DNA from: Thunnus maccoyii
Lineage: Eukaryota > Chordata > Actinopteri > Scombriformes > Scombridae
Assembly: GCF_910596095.1 (NCBI RefSeq)
Contig: NC_056542.1
Coordinates: 26,648,957-26,712,956, forward strand
DNA: 64,000 nt
Direction: 5' to 3'
This document shows positions 11,188-23,551 of this stretch, piece by piece (positions within the stretch are counted from its first letter, which is position 1; each line of letters opens with the position of its first letter). Below the pieces are notes generated by a model. That model was not told the origin of the DNA. It saw only the letters and a program-made list of their open reading frames with translations, and did no database searches. The position numbers and the translations under genes were made by a program.

Positions 11188-13380
11188 AGATTCCTGCACC
11201 AACAACCACTAAATAATCATTTATGTGTTTTTGTCTAAAATTGTATTTATGGCATGTAAACATGTAAAGATGTTACTAGGTGTGGTCATACTTTAGTTAT
11301 TGTGCGCTGTAAATTCATTATTGACATACAGGTATTACACTAAATATCTGCAAATACTGAAATGTGTGATCAATAAATTGTTAGGTTGCTATAATTAAGT
11401 GTTTCAAAGTGTTGTTTAATTATGAATATTATTGACAGTCATATTGCTACTCTTTCTCTACACTCAAATACTCTAAAATACACAATAGTGATTCCATCTA
11501 TGGCTGTCTCATGAAAGCATACATCTGATATGTTTTTGCACACTTGATATGTTTCCTGCAATATCAGTAATTCTCTGACTCTTTTAACACAAATGGTACA
11601 AATATTTTCCTACAATAACTGGCCTACTAGAAGTATTTTATTTTAGTTGCTTGTGTAGATCATTTAGATTTATTTTTCAAGTTTGGAAGCAAGCTTGATT
11701 TTCTGACTACACATGTTGACTGATAGAAGCCTTTATAAATCAATTCAACAAATTTAGCTAAGTATAAAGCGCGCCAACTACTGACGAGATAGAAAACGGC
11801 GTTCTTGATTAGCTAGTGGCATTAAGTAGCACCTTAATAAATTCCACAGTTTCACACATTAACAAAAAACCCAAATCCTCTGATTGTTGATATCATTAAA
11901 TAGCAAACTAACTGCTGTGATGTAGCAAGCTGATATCAGACTAAAGTTACAACACAGCTTCTGTCAATAAGGGACACCAACCTGCAACAGCTCCATCAAG
12001 CTCTTGCTGCTCAATATGCTGATGATGACAGCTGGGTCTGTTTCTTTTTGAAAAAGGTTTATGGCCATGACTGAAAGAGCAGTAACAATCTTGGTGGACA
12101 AACTAAGCAGACTTGAGGGCTAACAAGCTGCTGTTTTAGAGCAAAGAGTGCACCACTTCTGTTCTGTCAGGTGTTTAATCTGAAAATTCTGTTCTAAACT
12201 CTTCTGTCACAGCTAGAGAGAGATATAGAGACAGAGAGAGGTGAGTGGCAAATGGTGGCAAACAGCTGAGGCTGGTGGGAATGTCATTCATTTTGCAGGT
12301 ATTTGATAATAAATCAAAGTATTGAAATGTTGACCTAATGATGTTGCTACATGAAAAGTCAGGTATCACAATTATCTAACATTAAACTTTAAGAAATATT
12401 GCAACAATAGTCCAACTCAGTGTGAGTCTTGATGCAGGGCAGAGCAGCAGATGAGCAAACTGTCAATCACAGCTGTCAATGTCTACATAGCAGACTTCAA
12501 AGCTACTATAAGTCTTCATATCATATTAACAGAGCAATCATTTCCAAAATGACCATCAGCACACTCATTAGAGGGCTCGAATTTAGTGATTGAGACCATA
12601 ATGACTGGTTAAAAACATTGCACTTGCATTGGCTTCAGCCTCAAGGCCTGGTAGTGGGCACTTGCCTAAATCCCAGAAGCTGTGGAACCAGACATGGTAC
12701 TGTTGTTGACACTGATGTTGTGGTCATTGTAACCAAGCACAGTGTTCAACAAGGTTTTCAGTAAAAGAGGCAGAGTGTGGTACAGTAAGGGATTTTTGTT
12801 ATTGCACAATATACTGCATTCACTAAGACTGACATTATAAAGTTTATTGACCCTTGATTTTTTTTTGATTTTTCAATGTAAATAGCCAACAATTAATTAT
12901 TAAATACATGTTTTCCTTGTTAGTATCATTGCCATTATTGATTTATCACTCACAACATGATGAATTAATCTTGAGGTGTTTAGGTGATGATGCAAATAAA
13001 TAAATAAATAAATAAATAGATAGATAGATAATCTAAAAACATTTTAGTGTTTATTTTATGCATTAATTGACAGTTTGCTTTATTCATCACACTGTTTAAA
13101 ATGTTTCAGTGTGTTATATATATAACAGGGATTTATTAACAATTGGCAACATATGTCAGGACATCAGTGATACTATTGCAGCAATGTTATGAGAAATTAA
13201 AAGCTTTAACATCAGCTGTCATTTTCATTTTGTGTGTCAAACATGTTCAGTTCTTCATTATATGTTACATGAAGTTGCTTTGAAGTACAGATTAAGTAAA
13301 AGCATAAATGCATAAATGGCGAAAGGAAAAGTTAATATAAATGTATTGTCAAAATAAAGAACTTTCTATTTCCTATCTTT

Positions 13381-13483
13381 GGGAATTTCCTATAACCATC
13401 ACTCAAGGAGTGATGCAAACCTTTTCCCGGAAGCAGGTACATGCTGTCAATAGTGAAGCAACAGATGCTCAAGCGAGTATAAA
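13381..13483 (+). promoter_or_regulatory. Core promoter of copy 4
   Basis: kB site 13381-13390, TATAAA 13478-13483. Class B. Confidence 0.72.
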
Positions 13484-13588
13484 TACCAGCACATTTAGCA
13501 CACTCAACATCAGACAGGTGAAAAGAGCTGACAAGATCAGGATCTGAAGAAATCTTGGTGCAACTTAAACCACTCACACACTCTGAAG

Positions 13589-14125
13589 ATGAAGACGTTC
13601 AGTGTTGCAATTGCAGTGGCCATCATGCTCACCTTCATCTTCCTTCAGGAGAGTTCTGCTGTCCCAGTCACCGGAGTGAGTAACAATATAATAAACACTA
13701 GTTCGATTTTCTTATTACATCTAATGTTTTGTCAGAAAGCTAAGATGTGATTCCTGCTGTAAACATGCGGAATTCTTTAACAGGAACAAGAGCTGGAAGA
13801 AGTGATGAGCAATGACAGTCCAGTTGCTGTACATGAAGAGACATCTGTGGAATCATGGAAGGTATGTTAAGTTTACTGAATGACTTTGGTCAAATACATT
13901 GAGCTAATTCAAATTTAAGTGGATGTGCTTTGCCTACAAAGTGCAATGATGCACTCCACAGAAGAAGATGAGCAGAGTCAGAGATAATGCTGGAGATGAA
14001 CACCTCGCTCATGTCTCTTTTCTTTCACACAGATGCCGTATAACAGACAGAAACGTGGCATTAAGTGTCGCTTTTGCTGTGGCTGCTGCACCCCCGGTAT
14101 CTGCGAAGTGTGCTGCAGATTCTGA
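13589..14125 (+). CDS. hamp2: Hepcidin copy 4
   Basis: Exons 13589-13675, 13784-13861 and 14033-14125. Same protein as copy 3, and all landmarks are displaced by exactly 2,938 bp. Poly(A) signal 14310-14315. Confidence 0.95.
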
Positions 14126-16318
14126 AGATTCCTGCACCAACAACCACTAAATAATCATTTATGTGTTTTTGTCTAAAATTGTATTTATGGCATGTAAACA
14201 TGTAAAGATGTTACTAGGTGTGGTCATACTTTAGTTATTGTGCGCTGTAAATTCATTATTGACATACAGGTATTACACTAAATATCTGCAAATACTGAAA
14301 TGTGTGATCAATAAATTGTTAGGTTGCTATAATTAAGTGTTTCAAAGTGTTGTTTAATTATGAATATTATTGACAGTCATATTGCTACTCTTTCTCTACA
14401 CTCAAATACTCTAAAATACACAATAGTGATTCCATCTATGGCTGTCTCATGAAAGCATACATCTGATATGTTTTTGCACACTTGATATGTTTCCTGCAAT
14501 ATCAGTAATTCTCTGACTCTTTTAACACAAATGGTACAAATATTTTCCTACAATAACTGGCCTACTAGAAGTATTTTATTTTAGTTGCTTGTGTAGATCA
14601 TTTAGATTTATTTTTCAAGTTTGGAAGCAAGCTTGATTTTCTGACTACACATGTTGACTGATAGAAGCCTTTATAAATCAATTCAACAAATTTAGCTAAG
14701 TATAAAGCGCGCCAACTACTGACGAGATAGAAAACGGCGTTCTTGATTAGCTAGTGGCATTAAGTAGCACCTTAATAAATTCCACAGTTTCACACATTAA
14801 CAAAAAACCCAAATCCTCTGATTGTTGATATCATTAAATAGCAAACTAACTGCTGTGATGTAGCAAGCTGATATCAGACTAAAGTTACAACACAGCTTCT
14901 GTCAATAAGGGACACCAACCTGCAACAGCTCCATCAAGCTCTTGCTGCTCAATATGCTGATGATGACAGCTGGGTCTGTTTCTTTTTGAAAAAGGTTTAT
15001 GGCCATGACTGAAAGAGCAGTAACAATCTTGGTGGACAAACTAAGCAGACTTGAGGGCTAACAAGCTGCTGTTTTAGAGCAAAGAGTGCACCACTTCTGT
15101 TCTGTCAGGTGTTTAATCTGAAAATTCTGTTCTAAACTCTTCTGTCACAGCTAGAGAGAGATATAGAGACAGAGAGAGGTGAGTGGCAAATGGTGGCAAA
15201 CAGCTGAGGCTGGTGGGAATGTCATTCATTTTGCAGGTATTTGATAATAAATCAAAGTATTGAAATGTTGACCTAATGATGTTGCTACATGAAAAGTCAG
15301 GTATCACAATTATCTAACATTAAACTTTAAGAAATATTGCAACAATAGTCCAACTCAGTGTGAGTCTTGATGCAGGGCAGAGCAGCAGATGAGCAAACTG
15401 TCAATCACAGCTGTCAATGTCTACATAGCAGACTTCAAAGCTACTATAAGTCTTCATATCATATTAACAGAGCAATCATTTCCAAAATGACCATCAGCAC
15501 ACTCATTAGAGGGCTCGAATTTAGTGATTGAGACCATAATGACTGGTTAAAAACATTGCACTTGCATTGGCTTCAGCCTCAAGGCCTGGTAGTGGGCACT
15601 TGCCTAAATCCCAGAAGCTGTGGAACCAGACATGGTACTGTTGTTGACACTGATGTTGTGGTCATTGTAACCAAGCACAGTGTTCAACAAGGTTTTCAGT
15701 AAAAGAGGCAGAGTGTGGTACAGTAAGGGATTTTTGTTATTGCACAATATACTGCATTCACTAAGACTGACATTATAAAGTTTATTGACCCTTGATTTTT
15801 TTTTGATTTTTCAATGTAAATAGCCAACAATTAATTATTAAATACATGTTTTCCTTGTTAGTATCATTGCCATTATTGATTTATCACTCACAACATGATG
15901 AATTAATCTTGAGGTGTTTAGGTGATGATGCAAATAAATAAATAAATAAATAAATAGATAGATAGATAATCTAAAAACATTTTAGTGTTTATTTTATGCA
16001 TTAATTGACAGTTTGCTTTATTCATCACACTGTTTAAAATGTTTCAGTGTGTTATATATATAACAGGGATTTATTAACAATTGGCAACATATGTCAGGAC
16101 ATCAGTGATACTATTGCAGCAATGTTATGAGAAATTAAAAGCTTTAACATCAGCTGTCATTTTCATTTTGTGTGTCAAACATGTTCAGTTCTTCATTATA
16201 TGTTACATGAAGTTGCTTTGAAGTACAGATTAAGTAAAAGCATAAATGCATAAATGGCGAAAGGAAAAGTTAATATAAATGTATTGTCAAAATAAAGAAC
16301 TTTCTATTTCCTATCTTT

Positions 16319-16421
16319 GGGAATTTCCTATAACCATCACTCAAGGAGTGATGCAAACCTTTTCCCGGAAGCAGGTACATGCTGTCAATAGTGAAGCAAC
16401 AGATGCTCAAGCGAGTATAAA
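16319..16421 (+). promoter_or_regulatory. Core promoter of copy 5
   Basis: kB site 16319-16328, TATAAA 16416-16421. Class B. Confidence 0.72.
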
Positions 16422-16526
16422 TACCAGCACATTTAGCACACTCAACATCAGACAGGTGAAAAGAGCTGACAAGATCAGGATCTGAAGAAATCTTGGTGCA
16501 ACTTAAACCACTCACACACTCTGAAG

Positions 16527-17063
16527 ATGAAGACGTTCAGTGTTGCAATTGCAGTGGCCATCATGCTCACCTTCATCTTCCTTCAGGAGAGTTCTGCTGT
16601 CCCAGTCACCGGAGTGAGTAACAATATAATAAACACTAGTTCGATTTTCTTATTACATCTAATGTTTTGTCAGAAAGCTAAGATGTGATTCCTGCTGTAA
16701 ACATGCGGAATTCTTTAACAGGAACAAGAGCTGGAAGAAGTGATGAGCAATGACAGTCCAGTTGCTGTACATGAAGAGACATCTGTGGAATCATGGAAGG
16801 TATGTTAAGTTTACTGAATGACTTTGGTCAAATACATTGAGCTAATTCAAATTTAAGTGGATGTGCTTTGCCTACAAAGTGCAATGATGCACTCCACAGA
16901 AGAAGATGAGCAGAGTCAGAGATAATGCTGGAGATGAACACCTCGCTCATGTCTCTTTTCTTTCACACAGATGCCGTATAACAGACAGAAACGTGGCATT
17001 AAGTGTCGCTTTTGCTGTGGCTGCTGCACCCCCGGTATCTGCGAAGTGTGCTGCAGATTCTGA
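16527..17063 (+). CDS. hamp2: Hepcidin copy 5
   Basis: Exons 16527-16613, 16722-16799 and 16971-17063. Same protein as copies 3 and 4. It is the last gene of the 2,938-bp run, and its 3' flank changes to the other sequence class near 17284. Poly(A) signal 17248-17253. Confidence 0.95.
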
Positions 17064-19249
17064 AGATTCCTGCACCAACAACCACTAAATAATCATTTAT
17101 GTGTTTTTGTCTAAAATTGTATTTATGGCATGTAAACATGTAAAGATGTTACTAGGTGTGGTCATACTTTAGTTATTGTGCGCTGTAAATTCATTATTGA
17201 CATACAGGTATTACACTAAATATCTGCAAATACTGAAATGTGTGATCAATAAATTGTTAGGTTGCTATAATTAAGTGTTTCAAAGTGTTGTTTTAATTAT
17301 GAATATTATTTACAATCATATTGCTACTCTTTCTCTACACTCAAATACTCTAAAATACACAATAGTGATTCCATCTATGGCTGTCTCATGAAAGCATACA
17401 TCTGATATGTTTTTGCACACTTGATATGTTTCCTGCAATATCAGTAATTCTCTGACTCTTTTAACACAAATGGTACAAATATTTTCCTACAATAACTGGC
17501 CTACTAGAAGTATTTTATTTTAGTTGCTTGTGTAGATCATTTAGATTTATTTTTCAAGTTTGGAAGCAAGCTTGATTTTCTGACTACACATGTTGACTGA
17601 TAGAAGCCTTTATAAATCAATTCAACAAATTTAGCTAAGTATAAAGCGCGCCAACTACTGACGAGATAGAAAACGGCGTTCTTGATTAGCTAGTGGCATT
17701 AAGTAGCACCTTAATAAATTCCACAGTTTCACACATTAACAAAAAACCCAAATCCTCTGATTGTTGATATCATTAAATAGCAAACTAACTGCTGTGATGT
17801 AGCAAGCTGATATCAGACTAAAGTTACAACACAGCTTCTGTCAATAAGGGACACCAACCTGCAACAGCTCCATCAAGCTCTTGCTGCTCAATATGCTGAT
17901 GATGACAGCTGGGTCTGTTTCTTTTTGAAAAAGGTTTATGGCCATGACTGAAAGAGCAGTAACAATCTTGGTGGACAAACTAAGCAGACTTGAGGGCTAA
18001 CAAGCTGCTGTTTTAGAGCAAAGAGTGCACCACTTCTGTTCTGTCAGGTGTTTAATATGAAAATTCTGTTCTAAACTCTTTTGTCACAGCTAGAGAGAGA
18101 TATAGAGACAGAGAGAGGTGAGTGGCAAATGGTGGCAAACAGCTGAGGCTGGTGGGAATGTCATTCATTTTGCAGGTATTTGATAATAAATCAAAGTATT
18201 GAAATGTTGACCTAATGATGTTGCTACATGAAAAGTCAGGTATCACAATTATCTAACATTAAACTTTAAGAAATATTGCGACAATAGTCCAACTCAGTGT
18301 GAGTCCTGATGCAGGGCAGAGCAGCAGATGAGCAAACTGTCAATCACAGCTGTCAATGTCTACATAGCAGACTTCAAAGCTACTATAAGTCTTCATATCA
18401 TATTAACAGAGCAATCATTTCCAAAATGACCATCAGCACACTCATTAGAGGGCTCGAATTTAGTGATTGAGACCATAATGACTGGTTAAAAACATTGCAC
18501 TTGCATTGGCTTCAGCCTCAAGGCCTGGTAGTGGGCACTTGCCTAAATCCCAGAAGCTGTGGAACCAGACATGGTACTGTTGTTGACACTGTTGTTGTGG
18601 TCACCTGAACCAAGCACAGGGTTCAACAAGGTTTTCAGTAAAAGAGGCAGAGTGTGGTACAGTAAGGGATTTTTGTTATTGCACAATATACTGCATTCAC
18701 TAAGACTGACATTATAAAGTTTATTGACCCTTGATTTTTTTTTGATTTTTCAATGTAAATAGCCAACAATTAATCATTAAATACAGTTTTTCCTTGTTAG
18801 TGTCATTGCCATTATTGATTTATCACTCACAACATGATGAATTAATCTTGAGGTGTTTAGGTGATGATGCAAATAAATAAATAAATAGATAGATAGATAA
18901 TCTAAAAACATTTTAGTGTTTATTTTATGCATTAATTGACAGTTTGCTTTATTCATCACACTGTTTAAAATGTTTCAGTGTGTTATATATATAACAGGGA
19001 TTTATTAACAATTGGCAACATATGTCAGGACATCAGTGATACTATTGCAGCAATGTTATGAGAAATTAAAAGCTTTAACATCAGCTGTCATTTTCATTTT
19101 GTGTGTCAAACATGTTCAGTTCTTCATTATATGTTACATGAAGTTGCTTTGAAGTACAGATTAAGTAAAAGCATAAATGCATAAATGGCGAAAGGAAAAG
19201 TTAATATAAATGTATTGTCAAAATAAAGAAATTTCTATTTCCTATCTTT

Positions 19250-19352
19250 GGGAATTTCCTATAACCATCACTCAAGGAGTGATGCAAACCTTTTCCCGGA
19301 AGCAGGTACATGCTGTCAATAGTGAAGCAACAGATGCTCAAGCGAGTATAAA
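19250..19352 (+). promoter_or_regulatory. Core promoter of copy 6
   Basis: kB site 19250-19259, TATAAA 19347-19352. Class B. Confidence 0.72.
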
Positions 19353-19457
19353 TACCAGCACATTTAGCACACTCAACATCAGACAGGTGAAAAGAGCTGA
19401 CAAGATCAGGATCTGAAGAAATCTTGGTGCAACTTAAACCACTCACACACTCTGAAG

Positions 19458-19994
19458 ATGAAGACGTTCAGTGTTACAATTGCAGTGGCCATCATGCTCA
19501 CCTTCATCTTCCTTCAGGAGAGTTCTGCTGTCCCAGTCACCGGAGTGAGTAACAATATAATTAACATTAGTTCGATTTTCTTATTACATCTAATGTTTTG
19601 TCAGAAAGCTAAGATGTGATTCCTGCTGTAAACATGCGGAATTCTTTAACAGGAACAAGAGCTGGAAGAAGTGATGAGCAATGACAGTCCAGTTGCTGTA
19701 CATGAAGAGACATCTGTGGAATCATGGAAGGTATGTTAAGTTTACTGAATGACTTTGGTCAAATACATTGAGCTAATTCAAATTTAAGTGGATGTGCTTT
19801 GCCTACAAAGTGCAATGATGCACTCCACAGAAGAAGATGAGCAGAGTCAGAGATAATGCTGGAGATAAACACCTCGCTCATGTCTCTTTTCTTTCACACA
19901 GATGCCGTATAACAGACAGAAACGTGGCATTAAGTGTCGCTTTTGCTGCGGCTGCTGCACCCCCGGTATCTGCGGAGTGTGCTGCAGATTCTGA
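19458..19994 (+). CDS. hamp2: Hepcidin copy 6 (TH1-5-like mature peptide)
   Basis: Exons 19458-19544, 19653-19730 and 19902-19994; 85 residues. Thr7 replaces Ala in the signal peptide, the only copy with this change. Mature residue 17 is Gly, so the peptide ends GICGVCCRF and net charge rises to about +3. From memory this is the tilapia TH1-5 peptide. It is the first gene of higher-order block 1. Poly(A) signal 20179-20184. Confidence 0.95.
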
Positions 19995-22391
19995 AGATTC
20001 CTGCACCAACAACCACTAAATAATCATTTATGTGTTTTTGTCTAATATTGTATTTATGGCATGTAAACATGTAAAGATGTTACTAGGTGTGGTCATACTT
20101 TAGTTATTGTGCGCTGTAAATTCATTATTGACATACAGGTATTACACTAAATATCTGCAAATACTGAAATGTGTGATCAATAAATTGTTAGGTTGCTATA
20201 ATTAAGTGTTTCAAAGTGTTGTTTTAATTATGAATATTATTTACAGTCATATTGCTACTCTTTCTCTACACTCAAATACTCTAAAATACACAATAGTGAT
20301 TCCATCTATGGCTGTCTCATGAAAGCATACATCTGATATGTTTTTGCACACTTGATATGTTTCCTGCAATATCAGTAATTCTCTGACTCTTTTAACACAA
20401 ATGGTACAAATATTTTCCTACAATAACTGGCCTACTAGAAGTATTTTATTTTAGTTGCTTGTGTAGATCATTTAGATTTATTTTTCAAGTTTGGAAGCAA
20501 GCTTGATTTTCTAACTACACATGTTGACTGATAGAAGCCTTTATAAATCAATTCAACAAATTTAGCTAAGTATAAAGCAAGCCAACTACTGATGAGATAG
20601 AAAAAGGCGTTCTTGATTAGCTAGTAGCAGTAAGTAGCACCTTAATAAATTCCACAGTTTCACACATTAACAAAAAACCCAAATCCTCTGATTGTTGATA
20701 TCATTAATTAGCAAACTAACTGCTGTGATGTAGCAAGCTGATATCAGACTAAAGTTACAACACAGCTACTGTCAATAAGGGACACCAACCTGCAACAGCT
20801 CCATCAAGCTCTTGCTGCTCAATATGCTGATGATGACAGCTGGGTCTGTTTCTTTTTGAAAAAGGTTTATGGCCATGACTGAAAGAGCAGTAACAATTTT
20901 GGTGGACAAACTAAGCAGACTTGAGGGCTAACAAGCTGCTGTTTTAGAGCAAAGAGTGCACCACTTCTGTTCTGTCAGGTGTTTAATCTGAAAATTCTGT
21001 TCTAAACTCTTCTGTCACAGCTAGAGAGAGATATAGAGACAGAGAGAGGTGAGTGGCAAATGGTGGCAAACAGCTGAGGCTGGTGGGAATGTCATTCATT
21101 TTGCAGGTATTTGATAATAAATCAAAGTATTGAAATGTTGACCTAATGATGTTGCTACATGAAAAGTCAGGTATCACAATTATCTAACATTAAACTTTAA
21201 GAAATATTGCGACAATAGTCCAACTCAGTGTGAGTCCTGATGCAGGGCAGAGCAGCAGATGAGCAAACTGTCAATCACAGCTGTCAATGTCTACATAGCA
21301 GACTTCAAAGCTACTATAAGTCTTCATATCATATTAACAGAGCAATCATTTCCAAAATGACCATCAGCACACTCATTAGAGGGCTCGAATTTAGTGATTG
21401 AGACCATAATGACTGGTTAAAAACATTGCACTTGCATTGGCTTCAGCCTCAAGGCCTGGTAGTGGGCACTTGCCTAAATCCCAGAAGCTGTGGAACCAGA
21501 CATGGTACTGTTGTTGACACTGTTGTTGTGGTCATTGTAACCAAGCACAGTGTTCAACAAGGTTTTCAGTAAAAGAGGCAGAGTGTGGTACAGTAAGGGA
21601 TTTTTGTTATTGCACAATATACTGCATTCACTAAGACTGACATTATAAAGTTTATTGACCCTTGATTTTTTTTTGATTTTTCAATGTAAATAGCCAACAA
21701 TTAATCATTAAATACATTTTTTCCTTGTTAGTGTCATTGCCATTATTGATTTATCACTCACAACATGATGAATTAATCTTGAGGTGTTTAGGTGATGATG
21801 CAAATAAATAAATAAATAAATAAATAGATAGATAGATAATCTAAAAACATTTTAGTGTTTATTTTATGCATTAATTGACAGTTTGCTTTATTCATCACAC
21901 TGTTTAAAATGTTTCAGTATGTTATATATATAACAGGGATTTATTAACAATTGGCAACATATGTCAGGACATCAGTGATACTATTGCAGCAATGTTATGA
22001 GAAATTAAAAGCTTTAACATCAGCTGTCATTTTCATTTTTTATGTTAAACATTCCCTGTCTTTAGGAATTTCTTATAACTATCAGTGATAAGTAATTTTT
22101 TTCAATTTCTTTATGACATGAACCAAGCAAGTGGTTCAGCAAGGTTTTCAGTAGAAGAGGCAGAGTGAAGTACAGTAAGGGATTTTTGTTATTGCACCAG
22201 GTACTGCATTGACTAAGACTGAAGTTATAAAGTTTATTGACCCTTGATTTTTTTTCAATGTAAATAGCCCACAGTTAATCATTAAATACAGTTTTTCCTT
22301 GTTAGTGTCATTGCCATTATTGATTTATCACTCACAACATGATGAATTAATCTTGAGGTGTTTACGTGATGATGTAAATAAATAAATAATC

Positions 22392-22457
<66 letters not shown>
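22392..22457. repeat. (GATA)n microsatellite upstream of copy 7
   Basis: Uninterrupted GATA tract in a long-class spacer. Confidence 0.95.
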
Positions 22458-22459
<2 letters not shown>

Positions 22460-22806
22460 CTAAAAACATTTAGTGTTTATTTTATGCATTAATTGACAGT
22501 TTGCTTTATTCATCACACTGTTTAAAATGTTTCAGTGTGTTATATATATAACAGGGATTTATTAACAATTGGCAACATATGTCAGGACATCAGTGATACT
22601 ATTGCAGCAATGTTATGAGAAATTAAAAGCTTTAACATCAGCTGTCATTTTCATTTTGTGTGTCAAACATGTTCAGTTCTTCATTATATGTTACATGAAG
22701 TTGCTTTGAAGTACAGATTAAGTAAAAGCATAAATGCATAAATGGCGAAAGGAAAAGTTAATATAAATGTATTGTCAAAATAAAGAACTTTCTATTTCCT
22801 ATCTTT

Positions 22807-22909
22807 GGGAATTTCCTATAACCATCACTCAAGGAGTGATGCAAACCTTTTCCCGGAAGCAGGTACATGCTGTCAATAGTGAAGCAACAGATGCTCAAGC
22901 GAGTATAAA
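22807..22909 (+). promoter_or_regulatory. Core promoter of copy 7
   Basis: kB site 22807-22816, TATAAA 22904-22909. Class B. Confidence 0.72.
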
Positions 22910-23014
22910 TACCAGCACATTTAGCACACTCAACATCAGACAGGTGAAAAGAGCTGACAAGATCAGGATCTGAAGAAATCTTGGTGCAACTTAAACCACT
23001 CACACACTCTGAAG

Positions 23015-23551
23015 ATGAAGACGTTCAGTGTTGCAATTGCAGTGGCCATCATGCTCACCTTCATCTTCCTTCAGGAGAGTTCTGCTGTCCCAGTCACCGG
23101 AGTGAGTAACAATATAATAAACACTAGTTCGATTTTCTTATTACATCTAATGTTTTGTCAGAAAGCTAAGATGTGATTCCTGCTGTAAACATGCGGAATT
23201 CTTTAACAGGAACAAGAGCTGGAAGAAGTGATGAGCAATGACAGTCCAGTTGCTGTACATGAAGAGACATCTGTGGAATCATGGAAGGTATGTTAAGTTT
23301 ACTGAATGACTTTGGTCAAATACATTGAGCTAATTCAAATTTAAGTGGATGTGCTTTGCCTACAAAGTGCAATGATGCACTCCACAGAAGAAGATGAGCA
23401 GAGTCAGAGATAATGCTGGAGATGAACACCTCGCTCATGTCTCTTTTCTTTCACACAGATGCCGTATAACAGACAGAAACGTGGCATTAAGTGTCGCTTT
23501 TGCTGTGGCTGCTGCACCCCCGGTATCTGCGGAGTGTGCTGCAGATTCTGA
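23015..23551 (+). CDS. hamp2: Hepcidin copy 7 (TH1-5-like mature peptide)
   Basis: Exons 23015-23101, 23210-23287 and 23459-23551; 85 residues. Signal and propiece are as in copy 2, but mature residue 17 is Gly. Its first mature Gly-Cys codons use TGTGGC, as in the Glu-type copies 2-5, whereas the other Gly-type copies (6, 11, 12) use TGCGGC. That suggests conversion within exon 3. Poly(A) signal 23736-23741. Confidence 0.95.

Larger units (their letters stand above)
7485..17290 (+). repeat. Near-identical 2,938-bp tandem repeats (copies 2 to 5)
   Basis: Gene landmarks recur at exactly 2,938 bp: ATGs at 7713, 10651, 13589 and 16527, and exon 3 starts at 8157, 11095, 14033 and 16971. By eye I see no difference between the units of copies 3, 4 and 5. 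Periodicity starts in the proximal promoter of copy 2, whose more distal promoter is of another class. It ends downstream of copy 5 near 17284, where a TTTAATTATG variant changes to TTTTAATTATG. This is either a very recent amplification or an assembly artefact. Confidence 0.9.
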
